Source of the DNA: M30B66 sp040882555
GTDB lineage: Bacteria; Bacteroidota; Bacteroidia; M30B66
DNA length: 64,000 nt
Direction of reading: 5' to 3'
NCBI GenBank assembly: GCA_040882555.1
Contig: JBBEBC010000141.1
Location: 1-64,000, forward strand
The notes beneath the pieces were generated by a model. That model had not been told where the DNA came from, searched no databases, and was given only the letters and a program-made list of their open reading frames with translations. This document shows, one piece after another, positions 25,157-34,462 of the stretch (positions are counted from its first letter, which is position 1; each line of letters opens with the position of its first letter). Made by a program: the position numbers and the translations under genes.

Positions 25157-26443
25157 ATGAGTAAGACTGCCACCTTAAAAATAGACGATAAAACTTACGA
25201 ACTTCCTGTTGTAACAGGTTCTGAAAATGAACAAGCTATTGATATTCAAAAGCTTCGTGCTGAATCTGAACTAATTACTTTAGACTCAGGGTATAAAAAC
25301 ACAGGTGCTACAACTAGTAATATCACCTTCTTGGATGGAGAGAAAGGTGTTTTGCGCTACCGCGGATATCCTATCGAGCAGCTGGCTGAGAAATCGTCAT
25401 TTATTGAGGTTGCTTACCTTTTAATTTACGGAGAGCTTCCAAAAAAGGCACAATTAGAAAAATTCCAGAACGATATAACTCGTCACACCCTCATTCATGA
25501 GGATATGAAACGCTTCTACGAAGCATATCCTGCGAAAGCACATCCAATGGGAGTGGTAGCATCAATTACCTGCTCTCTTTCAACATTTTATCCTGAATCT
25601 CAGCAGCCAAATCGCTCAAATGAAGAGATTGAATTAACTATTGTGCGACTGCTTGCTAAATTCAGCACTATTGCTGCTTGGGCATATAAAAACTCTGTTG
25701 GGCATCCGGTAATGTATCCGAAGAATTCTCTCAATTATGTTGAGAATTTCCTTCACATGATGTTTGGAATGCCAACGGAGAATTTCGACGCAGATCCTGT
25801 CATTGTAAATGCTTTAGATAAGTTACTTATTCTTCACGCAGATCATGAGCAAAACTGTTCTACATCAACGGTAAGAATGGTAGGTTCATCTCAGGCAAAT
25901 CTCTATGCTTCCATTTCAGCCGGAATTTGTGCTTTGTGGGGTCCACTTCACGGAGGTGCTAACCAAGCCGTTATCGAGATGCTCGAAGAGATTAAGAACG
26001 ACGGCGGCGATGTGCAGAAGTTCATCAATAAAGCAAAAGATAAAAACGATTCATTTAGACTTATGGGCTTCGGTCACCGAGTTTACAAGAACTTCGACCC
26101 AAGAGCCAGTATAATTAAGGATGCTTGCGACCAGATGTTGAATAAACTAGGGGTAAGTGATCCAATGCTTGATATTGCAAAACAATTGGAGGAGGCAGCA
26201 TTGAACGATCCATATTTCGTGGAGCGCAAGCTTTATCCTAACGTTGATTTTTATTCAGGAATCATCTACCGTGCAATGGGAATTCCAACTGAGATGTTTA
26301 CGGTTATGTTTGCTTTAGGCCGTCTTCCAGGTTGGATAGCTCAATGGAAAGAAATGCTTGGAAATAAAGAACCAATCTCACGCCCACGTCAGGTTTACAC
26401 TGGTCACACCCAAAGAAATTATCTCAATATTGCAGATAGATAA
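25157..26443 (+). CDS. gltA: citrate synthase, type II (hexameric)
   Basis: A 428-residue TCA-cycle enzyme. The N-terminal beta domain (about residues 1-50, ATLKIDDKTYELPVVTG) is the mark of the Gram-negative NADH-sensitive hexameric type. Active-site residues are in GPLHGGANQAV and GFGHRVYKNFDPRA (histidines) and the Asp in NVDFYSGIIYRAMG. Product is citrate from oxaloacetate and acetyl-CoA. The gene after it starts six bases later, so an unrecognised protein is co-transcribed. Confidence 0.96.
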   Translation: MSKTATLKIDDKTYELPVVTGSENEQAIDIQKLRAESELITLDSGYKNTGATTSNITFLDGEKGVLRYRGYPIEQLAEKSSFIEVAYLLIYGELPKKAQLEKFQNDITRHTLIHEDMKRFYEAYPAKAHPMGVVASITCSLSTFYPESQQPNRSNEEIELTIVRLLAKFSTIAAWAYKNSVGHPVMYPKNSLNYVENFLHMMFGMPTENFDADPVIVNALDKLLILHADHEQNCSTSTVRMVGSSQANLYASISAGICALWGPLHGGANQAVIEMLEEIKNDGGDVQKFINKAKDKNDSFRLMGFGHRVYKNFDPRASIIKDACDQMLNKLGVSDPMLDIAKQLEEAALNDPYFVERKLYPNVDFYSGIIYRAMGIPTEMFTVMFALGRLPGWIAQWKEMLGNKEPISRPRQVYTGHTQRNYLNIADR

Positions 26444-26449
26444 AACAAC

Positions 26450-27043
26450 ATGTTTGACAAGCTGATGCAACAAATATTAAAGTGGTTGCAGTCGCCATCG
26501 GAGTCAGACCCCGAAACGGTGACTCAGGAAATGCTTGTCCGCTCGCATAAGCAAAAGCAGTTGTTTAAAGCTTGGATAAAAGATGGCACACATAACGAGG
26601 TGTTGAAGAATATTTACACTTCTTATACGCTAAGTAAATCAGGCATTTCGGCAGATATTCCGATGCATGTGTTTGGTCAGAGAAATTCCCGACATGTGAT
26701 TATTCATTTTATGGATGTGATGGGAAAAAATCAGTTTGCATTTTTGCAGGACTATTTCCGCGACCGAATCATGCGCATTGGTTACAACCTTTATTTGAGC
26801 GATAGGCAAATCATCAATCGCATTTCGCATTTAGAGGTTGTCGACAGGCATGTTTTGAGACCTTATGTTCCAGCTATTAGTTTACAGGATAAACCGGAAC
26901 AGCTTTATGGCATTATATCAATCGTTGTGCATACAGCGAATGATCGTCCAATGTTTTTAGAGATTTCAGCTGAAACAAGCAATGACATTGGTCAAGCCCC
27001 TGCTTTTCCTTTTGACGAGTTGGCAGAGATACTATTTATATGA
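26450..27043 (+). CDS. conserved-looking hypothetical protein
   Basis: A 197-residue soluble protein I do not recognise. There is no signal peptide or membrane segment. A charged helical N-terminus (MFDKLMQQILKWLQSPSE, HKQKQLFKAWIKDG) is followed by an alpha/beta-looking middle (HVIIHFMDVMGKNQFAFLQD, RIGYNLYLSDRQ) and VHTANDRPMFLEISAET near the C-terminus. It starts six bases after gltA and overlaps the next gene by four bases, so it is clearly expressed in that operon. No catalytic pattern is evident. Confidence 0.7.
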   Translation: MFDKLMQQILKWLQSPSESDPETVTQEMLVRSHKQKQLFKAWIKDGTHNEVLKNIYTSYTLSKSGISADIPMHVFGQRNSRHVIIHFMDVMGKNQFAFLQDYFRDRIMRIGYNLYLSDRQIINRISHLEVVDRHVLRPYVPAISLQDKPEQLYGIISIVVHTANDRPMFLEISAETSNDIGQAPAFPFDELAEILFI

Positions 27044-28224
27044 TTTTGCGATTGATATTATTCATCGCAGGAATAATTCTATTTCAGGGCTCAAATGCGC
27101 AGCAAGTTTCAATTAGCCTTACTATTTCAGAATCTGGTATTGTAGAAGTAGAACCATTTTGTGTTGATGGTTTTAACTCCTTCGGAGGAATCGGATTTAC
27201 TGGGAATATTTTTGCGATTTATCAAGTAGGGAAATTCTCAAAACGCAAAATTAAGCGCCAACAGAAAAAGTATGATCGTCAAGTAATTATTGATCCTGAT
27301 TCCATTGAAAATACTGAGTTAACAAAGACCGAAGGCTTGACTTTTTCTCCCTTTGATGCAGCAGCGGCTTCGAATAGTATGTCACTTTTTATGCCCATGA
27401 TGTTTATGTCAGCACCTGATTCGGGGAAGGTTTGGAGCACATTTAATTATACTACAACAAATTATAATTGTCGCGGAGGTGCTTCTTATTCAAGCTATTT
27501 TATTCGACATAGATTAAATGAAAAGTCATTTCCTGATTCTATTTATTGGGGCTATGCTTATCCAGCTAGAGACTCCGGAAATGTTGAAAAGCCAAAGTCT
27601 TTGTGGAGATATTGGTATAACGAACAGGATAATTTCACTCGAATAGAGATTACAGACTTAGATTACCCAGAAGAGTTTGGACCTAATCAACTGAGAACGA
27701 TTATTTCATTTGATTATAATGCAGATAATCAGCTTACAAGAATCATTACTTTTCAAGATACACTGTCAAATTCTGTATGTCAGCATGCTGATTCTTTAAG
27801 TGATCTTATTAGCAAATCATTTTATTACGATGATGATTCCATTCGTGATTTCATTGAGGAATTAGCTTACCCAGATAGCGGTCAAGCTGTATTCGGATTT
27901 ATTCAATATCAGTATGCGAATAAGCAATTAATTAGCTCACACTCCTTTACAAAGGATTGGTTGGCAATAGTGAAGGATTCGTTGGTTTACGAAGACAATC
28001 TGTTGAAGGAGCATTACCATTTAATGGATAATTCGACCTATGACTTGACCAAATTTAGCTACCTGAAAAACCATAGATTAAATAAGTATAGTGTTCAATC
28101 CTATGTCGACAAAAACGACGCTCACAGCGAGTTAGATGAGGAAGAAATTCCAGTTTCATATATCAGGCGTTCTGAATTAAATCTTCGAAACAAGCAAAAA
28201 GCTGAACTTAAGGCTTATGAATAA
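27040..28224 (+). CDS. exported hypothetical protein
   Basis: A 394-residue protein with a signal peptide (ILRLILFIAGIILFQGSNAQ, cleavage after NAQ). The mature part is rich in aromatic and acidic residues, with many short beta-strand-like stretches such as ISFDYNADNQLTRIITFQD, FYYDDDSIRDF and SLVYEDNLLKEHYHL. These recall the RHS/YD-like 'text strand' pattern in Bacteroidota proteins that carry repeated Y-D-x-N-x-L motifs. No lipobox, and no T9SS tail. It overlaps the preceding gene by four bases and the GNAT gene by eight. Function unknown. Confidence 0.7.
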   Translation: MILRLILFIAGIILFQGSNAQQVSISLTISESGIVEVEPFCVDGFNSFGGIGFTGNIFAIYQVGKFSKRKIKRQQKKYDRQVIIDPDSIENTELTKTEGLTFSPFDAAAASNSMSLFMPMMFMSAPDSGKVWSTFNYTTTNYNCRGGASYSSYFIRHRLNEKSFPDSIYWGYAYPARDSGNVEKPKSLWRYWYNEQDNFTRIEITDLDYPEEFGPNQLRTIISFDYNADNQLTRIITFQDTLSNSVCQHADSLSDLISKSFYYDDDSIRDFIEELAYPDSGQAVFGFIQYQYANKQLISSHSFTKDWLAIVKDSLVYEDNLLKEHYHLMDNSTYDLTKFSYLKNHRLNKYSVQSYVDKNDAHSELDEEEIPVSYIRRSELNLRNKQKAELKAYE

Positions 28225-28645
28225 TTACATTATTTCTTGTGAAAAAGAATTGTTGCAAATAGATGCAATTCATACTTATTTAAGTGCAGAATCTTATTGG
28301 GCCAAGGGAATTCCTCTGAGCACTGTTCAAACTTCAATTGATCATTCACTTTGCTGGGGAGTTTATCATAATCAACTTCAAATTGGTTTTGCGCGTGTTA
28401 TTTCTGATTACGCTACGTTTGCTTATTTGGCAGATGTATATATTCTTGAAGCTCATCGTGGCAAAGGATTAAGCAAGCAGTTAATGATTGAAATTTTCAA
28501 ACATCCCGAACTGCAAAGTCTTAGGAGATGGATGTTGCTAACCCACGATGCACATGAAATTTACCGCTCATTTGGGTTTAGTAGCCCTGCTTTTCCTGAG
28601 AGAATAATGGAAATTTCTCGTCCCAATTTGTATCATAGTAAATAA
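28217..28645 (+). CDS. GNAT family N-acetyltransferase
   Basis: A 142-residue acetyltransferase. The acetyl-CoA site is seen in FAYLADVYILEAHRGKGLSKQLM, the R/Q-x-x-G-x-G/A motif being RGKGLS. A C-terminal motif HEIYRSFGFSSP is typical of the small GNAT type seen beside many Bacteroidota genes. Substrate unknown. Its start lies inside the last codons of the exported protein gene (eight-base overlap). It ends 54 bases before the dCMP deaminase gene. Confidence 0.85.
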   Translation: MNNYIISCEKELLQIDAIHTYLSAESYWAKGIPLSTVQTSIDHSLCWGVYHNQLQIGFARVISDYATFAYLADVYILEAHRGKGLSKQLMIEIFKHPELQSLRRWMLLTHDAHEIYRSFGFSSPAFPERIMEISRPNLYHSK

Positions 28646-28699
28646 CAGTCAACTCATTTGAAGGGGGATTGAAATCAAAGTCTTATTTTTACGGGTTTA

Positions 28700-29194
28700 A
28701 TGGAAAAGAATAACGTTCCCTCGTTCAACGAGATATACATGAACTTAGCCTCTAATCTGGCTTTGCGCTCGCATTGTGTGAAGCAACAGGTGGGAGCTGT
28801 TCTTACAAAAGATACCCGAATTATTTCTCTGGGCTATAACGGTCCACCAGCAGGAACGCACAATTGCGATGAAGAATGGCCTGAAGAAGGTTGCGCAAGA
28901 GATAGAAAAGGCAGTTGCTATTTGGCATTACATGCCGAAGCAAATGCAATTCTGTATGCAGCTAAAAACAAGGTAGATCTCGAAAATAGCACTTTATATG
29001 TAACACTTTCACCTTGCCTTTCCTGCGCTAGAATTATTCTGTCAGTAGGAATTAAGAAAGTTTTTTTCTTAAAATCATATGCCGAATATAAAGGCATTGC
29101 AATTGATGAAGGAGTAGAATTTCTAAGGAAATTTGGCGTTGAGGTAGAGCAGTTAATTAATCAATCTGAAACAGAAACAAGCCTGACGAATTAA
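28700..29194 (+). CDS. deoxycytidylate (dCMP) deaminase
   Basis: A 164-residue zinc deaminase of the ComEB/DCTD type. The zinc site is HAE (His78, Glu80) with Cys106 and Cys109 in SPCLSCA; a second metal or structural set is in GTHNCDEEW and EEGCARDRKGSC. It converts dCMP to dUMP for thymidylate synthesis. In Bacteroidota this gene is commonly directly upstream of an S41 protease, as here (30 bases). Start at 28700 (MEKNNVPSF) fits the family. Confidence 0.93.
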   Translation: MEKNNVPSFNEIYMNLASNLALRSHCVKQQVGAVLTKDTRIISLGYNGPPAGTHNCDEEWPEEGCARDRKGSCYLALHAEANAILYAAKNKVDLENSTLYVTLSPCLSCARIILSVGIKKVFFLKSYAEYKGIAIDEGVEFLRKFGVEVEQLINQSETETSLTN

Positions 29195-29224
29195 CTTCTA
29201 TTCTACTTTATTGTTTGCATATAC

Positions 29225-30889
29225 ATGAACAACTCTTCAAATAACCGGCTTTACTTTTTTGTCCCATTTCTAATTGGTGCAGCTGTAGCAGCTGGAATTT
29301 TTATTGGCTCTTTTCTGGGTGGAGAAGATGCTTCAACAGGCCTTTCTCCTTTTAAGGCTAATTCAAACTCAGACAAACTGCAGGATGCTGTTCAATATAT
29401 CATGCATGAATATGTTGATACACTTAACAAAGATAATTTAGAGGAAGATGCTATTGTTTCACTTTTGAAACAGTTAGATCCTCACTCTTCTTACATTCCA
29501 GCCCAAGATTTAAAGTCAGTTAGCGAACAGCTTCAAGGTAATTTTGATGGAATAGGTATAGAGTTTAACATCCAGCGTGATACCATCATGGTTGTAGCAG
29601 CTATTTCTGGCGGACCATCAGAATCTCTTGGCATCCAAAGTGGAGATAGAATTATCGCAATTGAAGGTAAAAGCATTGCTGGCATAGGCGTTGAAAATGA
29701 AGATGTTATCTCTAAACTCAGAGGTGAAAGAGGTACTAAGGTTAATATCACCGTGTTTCGTCCTTCAGGAAAAAAGCAGATAGATTACGCTATTACGCGT
29801 GGCCAGATTCCCTTATATAGTCTCGACGCGAGTTATATGATTAGCCCGGAGATTGGCTACATAAAGATATCCCGCTTTGCGGCAACCACTTATAATGAAT
29901 ACCTAAAGGCATTTAACAAGCTGCGCATGGAAGGGATGCAGAAATTGGTTCTTGATTTAAGAGGAAATCCAGGGGGTTATCTCAATGCTGCCGTTGATAT
30001 TTGTGACGAGTTCCTATCGAGAGGCAATAAAATAGTTTACACAGAAGGTAAAGCCCGTAAGCGTGAAGATTTTACAGCTACCTCAAAGGGAGGTTTCGAG
30101 CAAGGTGGATTAGTTGTTCTCATTGATGAAGGTTCAGCATCAGCTTCTGAAATTGTATCAGGCGCTATTCAGGATAACGATCGTGGATGGGTTATCGGAA
30201 GAAGATCTTTTGGTAAAGGGCTAGTGCAAGAGGAAGTGAGATTTGATGATGGTTCTGCAATGCGTTTAACCATAGCAAGATATTATACGCCTACCGGCAG
30301 ATGTATTCAAAAGTCCTATGAAGGCGGTTTGGAAGCTTATTATAATGAGCTTAACGATAGGTATGAGCACGGTGAAATGATTTCAGGCGATTCTATTGTT
30401 GCCAGTGATACTTTGGCATTTCTAACCCCTGCAGGAAGGAAGGTTTTTGGAGGAGGAGGCATCATGCCTGATATTTTTATTCCGGCAGATACAAGTGGTT
30501 ATTCTAGCTATATCTCAGAAATCATCTCGAAAGGTTTATTGAATCGTTTTGCTTTCGATTATGTTGATAGCAGAAGGCAGCAGCTGAAAAAGACCTATTC
30601 AAATGCTTCCGCTTTTTCAAATGGGTTTAAAGTGGAAGGCCTTGTAAATGACTTCAGCAAGTTTGCTGAGAAAGAAGGAGTAAAGTTTCGTAAGGATGAA
30701 TTCCAAACTTCGTCATCCATCATCACCAATCAATTATTAGCACTCATGGGAAGAGCCCTTTATGGAAATGACGGGTATTATTCCATCAGCAATAAAAACG
30801 ACAAGAGCATTAAAAAGGCTGTTGAACTTCTAAATAAAAACAAATTAGTAAGTGCTCAAAGTGAGAGTACTCTAAAACCATCTTTCTAA
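29225..30889 (+). CDS. S41 family C-terminal processing peptidase (second copy)
   Basis: A 554-residue periplasmic protease. Signal anchor at residues 9-30 (FFVPFLIGAAVAAGIFIG), PDZ domain (about 100-180, GIGIEFNIQRDTIMVVAA), then the core with Ser in GSASASEIVSG and Lys in RSFGKGLVQEE. The substrate-binding and catalytic motifs match the 3702 paralogue closely, but the C-terminal tail is different and shorter. It follows the dCMP deaminase gene and precedes dsbD (18 bases), so these three are likely one transcript. Two CtpA-type enzymes per genome are usual in this phylum. Confidence 0.92.
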   Translation: MNNSSNNRLYFFVPFLIGAAVAAGIFIGSFLGGEDASTGLSPFKANSNSDKLQDAVQYIMHEYVDTLNKDNLEEDAIVSLLKQLDPHSSYIPAQDLKSVSEQLQGNFDGIGIEFNIQRDTIMVVAAISGGPSESLGIQSGDRIIAIEGKSIAGIGVENEDVISKLRGERGTKVNITVFRPSGKKQIDYAITRGQIPLYSLDASYMISPEIGYIKISRFAATTYNEYLKAFNKLRMEGMQKLVLDLRGNPGGYLNAAVDICDEFLSRGNKIVYTEGKARKREDFTATSKGGFEQGGLVVLIDEGSASASEIVSGAIQDNDRGWVIGRRSFGKGLVQEEVRFDDGSAMRLTIARYYTPTGRCIQKSYEGGLEAYYNELNDRYEHGEMISGDSIVASDTLAFLTPAGRKVFGGGGIMPDIFIPADTSGYSSYISEIISKGLLNRFAFDYVDSRRQQLKKTYSNASAFSNGFKVEGLVNDFSKFAEKEGVKFRKDEFQTSSSIITNQLLALMGRALYGNDGYYSISNKNDKSIKKAVELLNKNKLVSAQSESTLKPSF

Positions 30890-30907
30890 TTAACAGAATA
30901 GCGTAAA

Positions 30908-32986
30908 ATGAAAAGAATTCTTGTACTTCTATTACTATTTAGCTCGTGGCAGTTACCTGCTCAAATGCTAAATACAATATCCTGGTCTTTTAGTCAGAAG
31001 CAGATTAACGACAGTATTTCTGAGGTATATTTTACAGCAACGCTGGAAGAAGCTTGGCATTTGTATTCTCAAAACACCCCTGATGGCGGACCGTTACCTA
31101 CTGAGTTCGATTTTGAAAAGGCCCAAGGTTTTAAACTTGAAGGTAAAGTAAAGGAGCCTAAGGCTAAGGTGGTATTTGAAGAAGTTTTCGGGGTGGATGT
31201 CCATTTCTTTGAAGCGAATAAGGTAAAGTTTACTCAGCGTGTCAAGGTTTTATCTGATAAGCCCGTCAAGGTAATAGGTGTTATCAATGGCATGACATGC
31301 AAGGATGAAGTTGGCTGTATTCCTATGGATGAGGTAGCATTTAGTTTTTCTTTAAAAGGAAGACCTGTTGCTGCTAAAGTTGAAACAAGTGAGCAGAATG
31401 TTGTTCCTCAAATTATAGAGCAAGTCTTGGTTGATACCACAGAAGTAGATGTAACTGAAGTAGTTGAAGTTCCAGCTTCATCTGAGGAAATACTAGTTGC
31501 TGCAGAAGGAGATTGTAAAGATTTAATTATTAGTGGGCTTGAAGCCGACTCGAAAGATGAAGCATCATCTGAAGGATATTGGTTTATTTTCCTGCTGGGT
31601 TTCGGTGGCGGATTAGTTGCATTGCTTACACCTTGTGTGTTTCCAATGATACCATTAACGGTGAGTTTCTTCACCAAGAGTGCTCAGAACAAACGAAAAG
31701 GTATGTTCATGGCCATTCTTTACGGATTGTCTATAGCAGGAATTTATACCCTTTTAGCAGTGCCATTCATTGTTTTCAAAGTTCCGCCTGATACATTAAA
31801 TGAAATAGCAACAAGCTCAGCTTTGAACATTGTGTTCTTTGTCGTTTTTGTTGTCTTTGCCATTTCATTCTTTGGATATTTTGAAATTCAGCTGCCTTCT
31901 TCTTTGGCCAATAAGGCCGATAGTGCCTCAAATATGGGTGGGATTCTTGGAGTGTTTTTCATGGCTATTACTTTAGCTTTAGTTTCATTTAGTTGCACCG
32001 GTCCAATTCTAGGCTCTTTTCTGGCAGGAACGCTTGCCACCAACCCTGATCCGTATAACATTCTTTCCGTAATGCTTGGTTTTGGAACAGCATTAGGACT
32101 TCCATTCGCGCTGTTTGCCATGTTCCCATCTTGGTTAAACTCATTACCAAAGAGCGGTGGCTGGTTAAATTCAGTGAAAGTTGTTTTAGGTTTCCTTGAA
32201 CTGGGAATGGCTTTAAAATTCCTTTCGAATGCTGACTTAGTTGAGCAGTGGGGAATTCTTAAAAGAGAAACATTCTTAGTTATTTGGGCTTTGATTGCTT
32301 TTGGTTTAACGCTCTATTTACTTGGGTTCATCCGTTTTCCTCACGACAGTCCTTTGAAGAAAAGAGGAGCTTTTAGGTTGGGTCTTTCTGGCTTTTTTTT
32401 AATAGCTGGAGTTTATTTCACTACGGGTATTTTTGGCTCAAACCTCGAGTTGATTTCAGGGTTTCCTCCTCCAATGTTTTACAGTTATGCTGCTGCTTCA
32501 GCAAAGAAAGATTTGGCTTCCGCCGAAGGCGATAACCATTGTCCACAAGGCATTCCTTGTGAACACGATTTCTACGAAGCAATGGAACGTGCAAAAGCCG
32601 AAAATAAACCACTGCTTATTGATTTCACTGGTTGGGCATGCGTTAATTGTCGTAGAATGGAAGAAGGAGTTTGGGTAGATAATGAAGTCAAAAAGCTCAT
32701 GAGTGAGGAATATGTATTGGTTTCTTTATATGTCGACGAGAAGAAAGAATTGCCTGAAGATGAGCAATTTACAAGCTGTGTCACAGGTAAGAATATTAAG
32801 ACAGTGGGTAATAAATGGAGTAATATGCAGGTGGTTAATTTCAAGACAAATTCTCAACCGCAATACATATTACTATCGCCAGAAGGGAAGCTTTTAGCTG
32901 AGCCTGTTGGCTATACGAGCACAGAGAATTATCTAAGCTTTTTAAAGAGCGGGTTGAGCGCATCTGGGAAAACTGCATCAAAATGA
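30908..32986 (+). CDS. dsbD: thiol:disulfide interchange protein DsbD
   Basis: A 692-residue three-part electron carrier. Signal peptide (1-19), periplasmic N-terminal domain with Cys131 and Cys137 (MTCKDEVGC), a linker with many acidic residues, an eight-helix membrane domain with Cys243 (TPCVFPMIP) and Cys363 (SFSCTGPIL), and a C-terminal thioredoxin domain with the active site WACVNC (Cys578, Cys581). It passes electrons from cytoplasmic thioredoxin to periplasmic reductases. All three cysteine pairs are intact. The linker at 165-220 is long and acidic. Confidence 0.94.
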   Translation: MKRILVLLLLFSSWQLPAQMLNTISWSFSQKQINDSISEVYFTATLEEAWHLYSQNTPDGGPLPTEFDFEKAQGFKLEGKVKEPKAKVVFEEVFGVDVHFFEANKVKFTQRVKVLSDKPVKVIGVINGMTCKDEVGCIPMDEVAFSFSLKGRPVAAKVETSEQNVVPQIIEQVLVDTTEVDVTEVVEVPASSEEILVAAEGDCKDLIISGLEADSKDEASSEGYWFIFLLGFGGGLVALLTPCVFPMIPLTVSFFTKSAQNKRKGMFMAILYGLSIAGIYTLLAVPFIVFKVPPDTLNEIATSSALNIVFFVVFVVFAISFFGYFEIQLPSSLANKADSASNMGGILGVFFMAITLALVSFSCTGPILGSFLAGTLATNPDPYNILSVMLGFGTALGLPFALFAMFPSWLNSLPKSGGWLNSVKVVLGFLELGMALKFLSNADLVEQWGILKRETFLVIWALIAFGLTLYLLGFIRFPHDSPLKKRGAFRLGLSGFFLIAGVYFTTGIFGSNLELISGFPPPMFYSYAAASAKKDLASAEGDNHCPQGIPCEHDFYEAMERAKAENKPLLIDFTGWACVNCRRMEEGVWVDNEVKKLMSEEYVLVSLYVDEKKELPEDEQFTSCVTGKNIKTVGNKWSNMQVVNFKTNSQPQYILLSPEGKLLAEPVGYTSTENYLSFLKSGLSASGKTASK

Positions 32987-33008
32987 TTTGTTGTTTGGTG
33001 CAGAGTTG

Positions 33009-33089
33009 TATTGGTAATTTGCTGATGAGTTAATATAGAATTTGGCTTTTAGCAGATGTGTTTACCAATATTTCTGTTAGGAATATTGG
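33009..33089 (+). other. two mutually exclusive stem-loops downstream of dsbD
   Basis: TATTGGTAA (33009-33017) pairs perfectly with TTACCAATA (33062-33070), and CCAATATT (33065-33072) pairs perfectly with AATATTGG (33082-33089). The shared segment CCAATA can join only one stem at a time, an attenuator-like layout. A few T follow. It could also be just the dsbD 3' end. Confidence 0.35.
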
Positions 33090-33149
33090 ACCATGTTTTA
33101 GATTTTTAGCTTGATAAAGAATCCTATAATGGATAGAGAAAAGCCCTAT

Positions 33150-33252
33150 GTAGCCGATTGCTGGTTGTCTCGAACTAGTCTGGCAACAAACTAATTACTT
33201 TGATTTGAGATAAGACGTTTATAAACATGTATAAACGTTTAAATTCGGCTAC
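33150..33252 (+). other. candidate structured RNA / leader element
   Basis: An outer stem GTAGCCGA (33150-33157) / TCGGCTAC (33245-33252) encloses a perfect inner repeat ACGTTTATA (33215-33223) / TATAAACGT (33230-33238), extendable to 11 pairs with one G-U, and a small GTTG/CAAC pairing between them. This is a three-way-junction shape located 92 bases before the ATG at 33344. It could be a 5' leader, an sRNA, or at DNA level an operator. Confidence 0.35.
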
Positions 33253-33343
33253 AAGAACTAGCTCATCTCCATCTTACCAATTATTGCTTCAGTATATTTT
33301 CACTCATCAAATTTCAAGGCATGATTTTCGTTAAATTTCGAAA

Positions 33344-34444
33344 ATGCTGAGGATTTTACTTTCATGCTTCTTCCTAATACTTGCTATACAAGCGGAGTCA
33401 CAAAAAAGCATACGATATTTTATTCCGGCCGATTTTCATGCTGGAGCTTCTTTGGCAAACATGGAAGGCTCTCAAATGGCTAATGTGAGTAACAACCCCG
33501 GCTTGACTCTTTCAGCTTTTACTGGATTTATGGCCAGATACAAGGACCGTTTCGGAATGGCATTAGAAGGGGGATTCACTATAAATGGATATCAATATTC
33601 AAGCTCATTTAATTTAGGTGGTTTAAATGTGCAAAATTCAGAATACAACATTCAGCATTTTGCTTGGAGCACGAAGGCTAGAGCATTCTATCTCATTCCA
33701 TTGAAAAATAATCGTCATTCAGTTCTGCGTATTGGTATAGGTGCTGGATATTTGTTTTTAGGGCAAGACCAGGAATTTGGACAATCTGGAGCTATGAGTG
33801 TTTTTACAGAAATAGATGGTCCTCCCGTAACTTTTATTGAACCCGAGATTGGACTAAGCAAATTAATGGGTAAAAGTCAAATTGATTTGGGTATAACTTA
33901 TCATCATAATTTTGGTGATGCAAGAGCGTTTACTTCCAGAATTACCGTCCCTACGGGAACTGCAACAGCATATTCAAGGTTAAATTATCTTGCAGTGGTG
34001 CTCCGTTTCCAACCTGAAATTTTAAGAAAAAGAAAGACATCGCCCGAGAGGGCAAAACCTACCATAATACGTGCAGCACCACAGCTTGCTGAATTGCCTG
34101 AAATTAGTCAGAGAAATACACGTGAACGAATTTCAATCGACTTAAAACACAAAAAAGCCGTCTTAAAGTTCAAGGATAATTCTGAAATTGATGGAGATAC
34201 AATTTCAGTTTATGTGAACGGTATGCCAGTGCTCATTGACTATGGCTTGGTGAAGAAAGAGCATAAAATCCGCATAGAGCTCGAACCAGGTGCCAACTCA
34301 ATTACTATTGTTGCTAAGAATGAAGGCAAAGTCCCACCTAATACAGCAGCATGTCGCATCCGCTCAGGATTAAAAACCTACCAACTAACTACTTCAACCA
34401 GCATGCGACAGAATGAGGTAATTAAAATTAATTATGTTGAGTAG
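33344..34444 (+). CDS. exported beta-barrel-like protein with C-terminal secreted domain
   Basis: A 366-residue protein with a signal peptide (LRILLSCFFLILAIQAESQ). Residues 25-225 show alternating beta-strand pattern with glycine and aromatic ends (FGMALEGGFTINGYQY, SVLRIGIGAGYLFLG, IDLGITYHHNFGDA), like an outer-membrane barrel. A Lys/Arg/Pro linker leads to a C-terminal domain (about 265-366) with DGDTISVYVNGMPVLIDYGLV and ELEPGANSITIVAKNEGKVPPNTA, a pattern I recall from several Bacteroidota exported proteins. Precise role unknown. It is followed 18 bases later by a DUF6150-like gene, suggesting a common transcript. Confidence 0.75.
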   Translation: MLRILLSCFFLILAIQAESQKSIRYFIPADFHAGASLANMEGSQMANVSNNPGLTLSAFTGFMARYKDRFGMALEGGFTINGYQYSSSFNLGGLNVQNSEYNIQHFAWSTKARAFYLIPLKNNRHSVLRIGIGAGYLFLGQDQEFGQSGAMSVFTEIDGPPVTFIEPEIGLSKLMGKSQIDLGITYHHNFGDARAFTSRITVPTGTATAYSRLNYLAVVLRFQPEILRKRKTSPERAKPTIIRAAPQLAELPEISQRNTRERISIDLKHKKAVLKFKDNSEIDGDTISVYVNGMPVLIDYGLVKKEHKIRIELEPGANSITIVAKNEGKVPPNTAACRIRSGLKTYQLTTSTSMRQNEVIKINYVE

Positions 34445-34462
34445 TTTGATAATTTTGTATGG

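Larger units (their letters stand above)
32987..33343. other. intergenic region, no gene seen
   Basis: This 357-base stretch between dsbD and the 33344 gene holds no convincing coding sequence (the best is a 21-codon ORF from 33129). It is rich in perfect inverted repeats, listed separately. Confidence 0.6.

Noticed and set aside
33129..33194. Small ORF of 21 codons starting MDREKPYVADCW
   Set aside because: Too short, no family likeness, no conserved neighbour, and it overlaps the inverted-repeat cluster.
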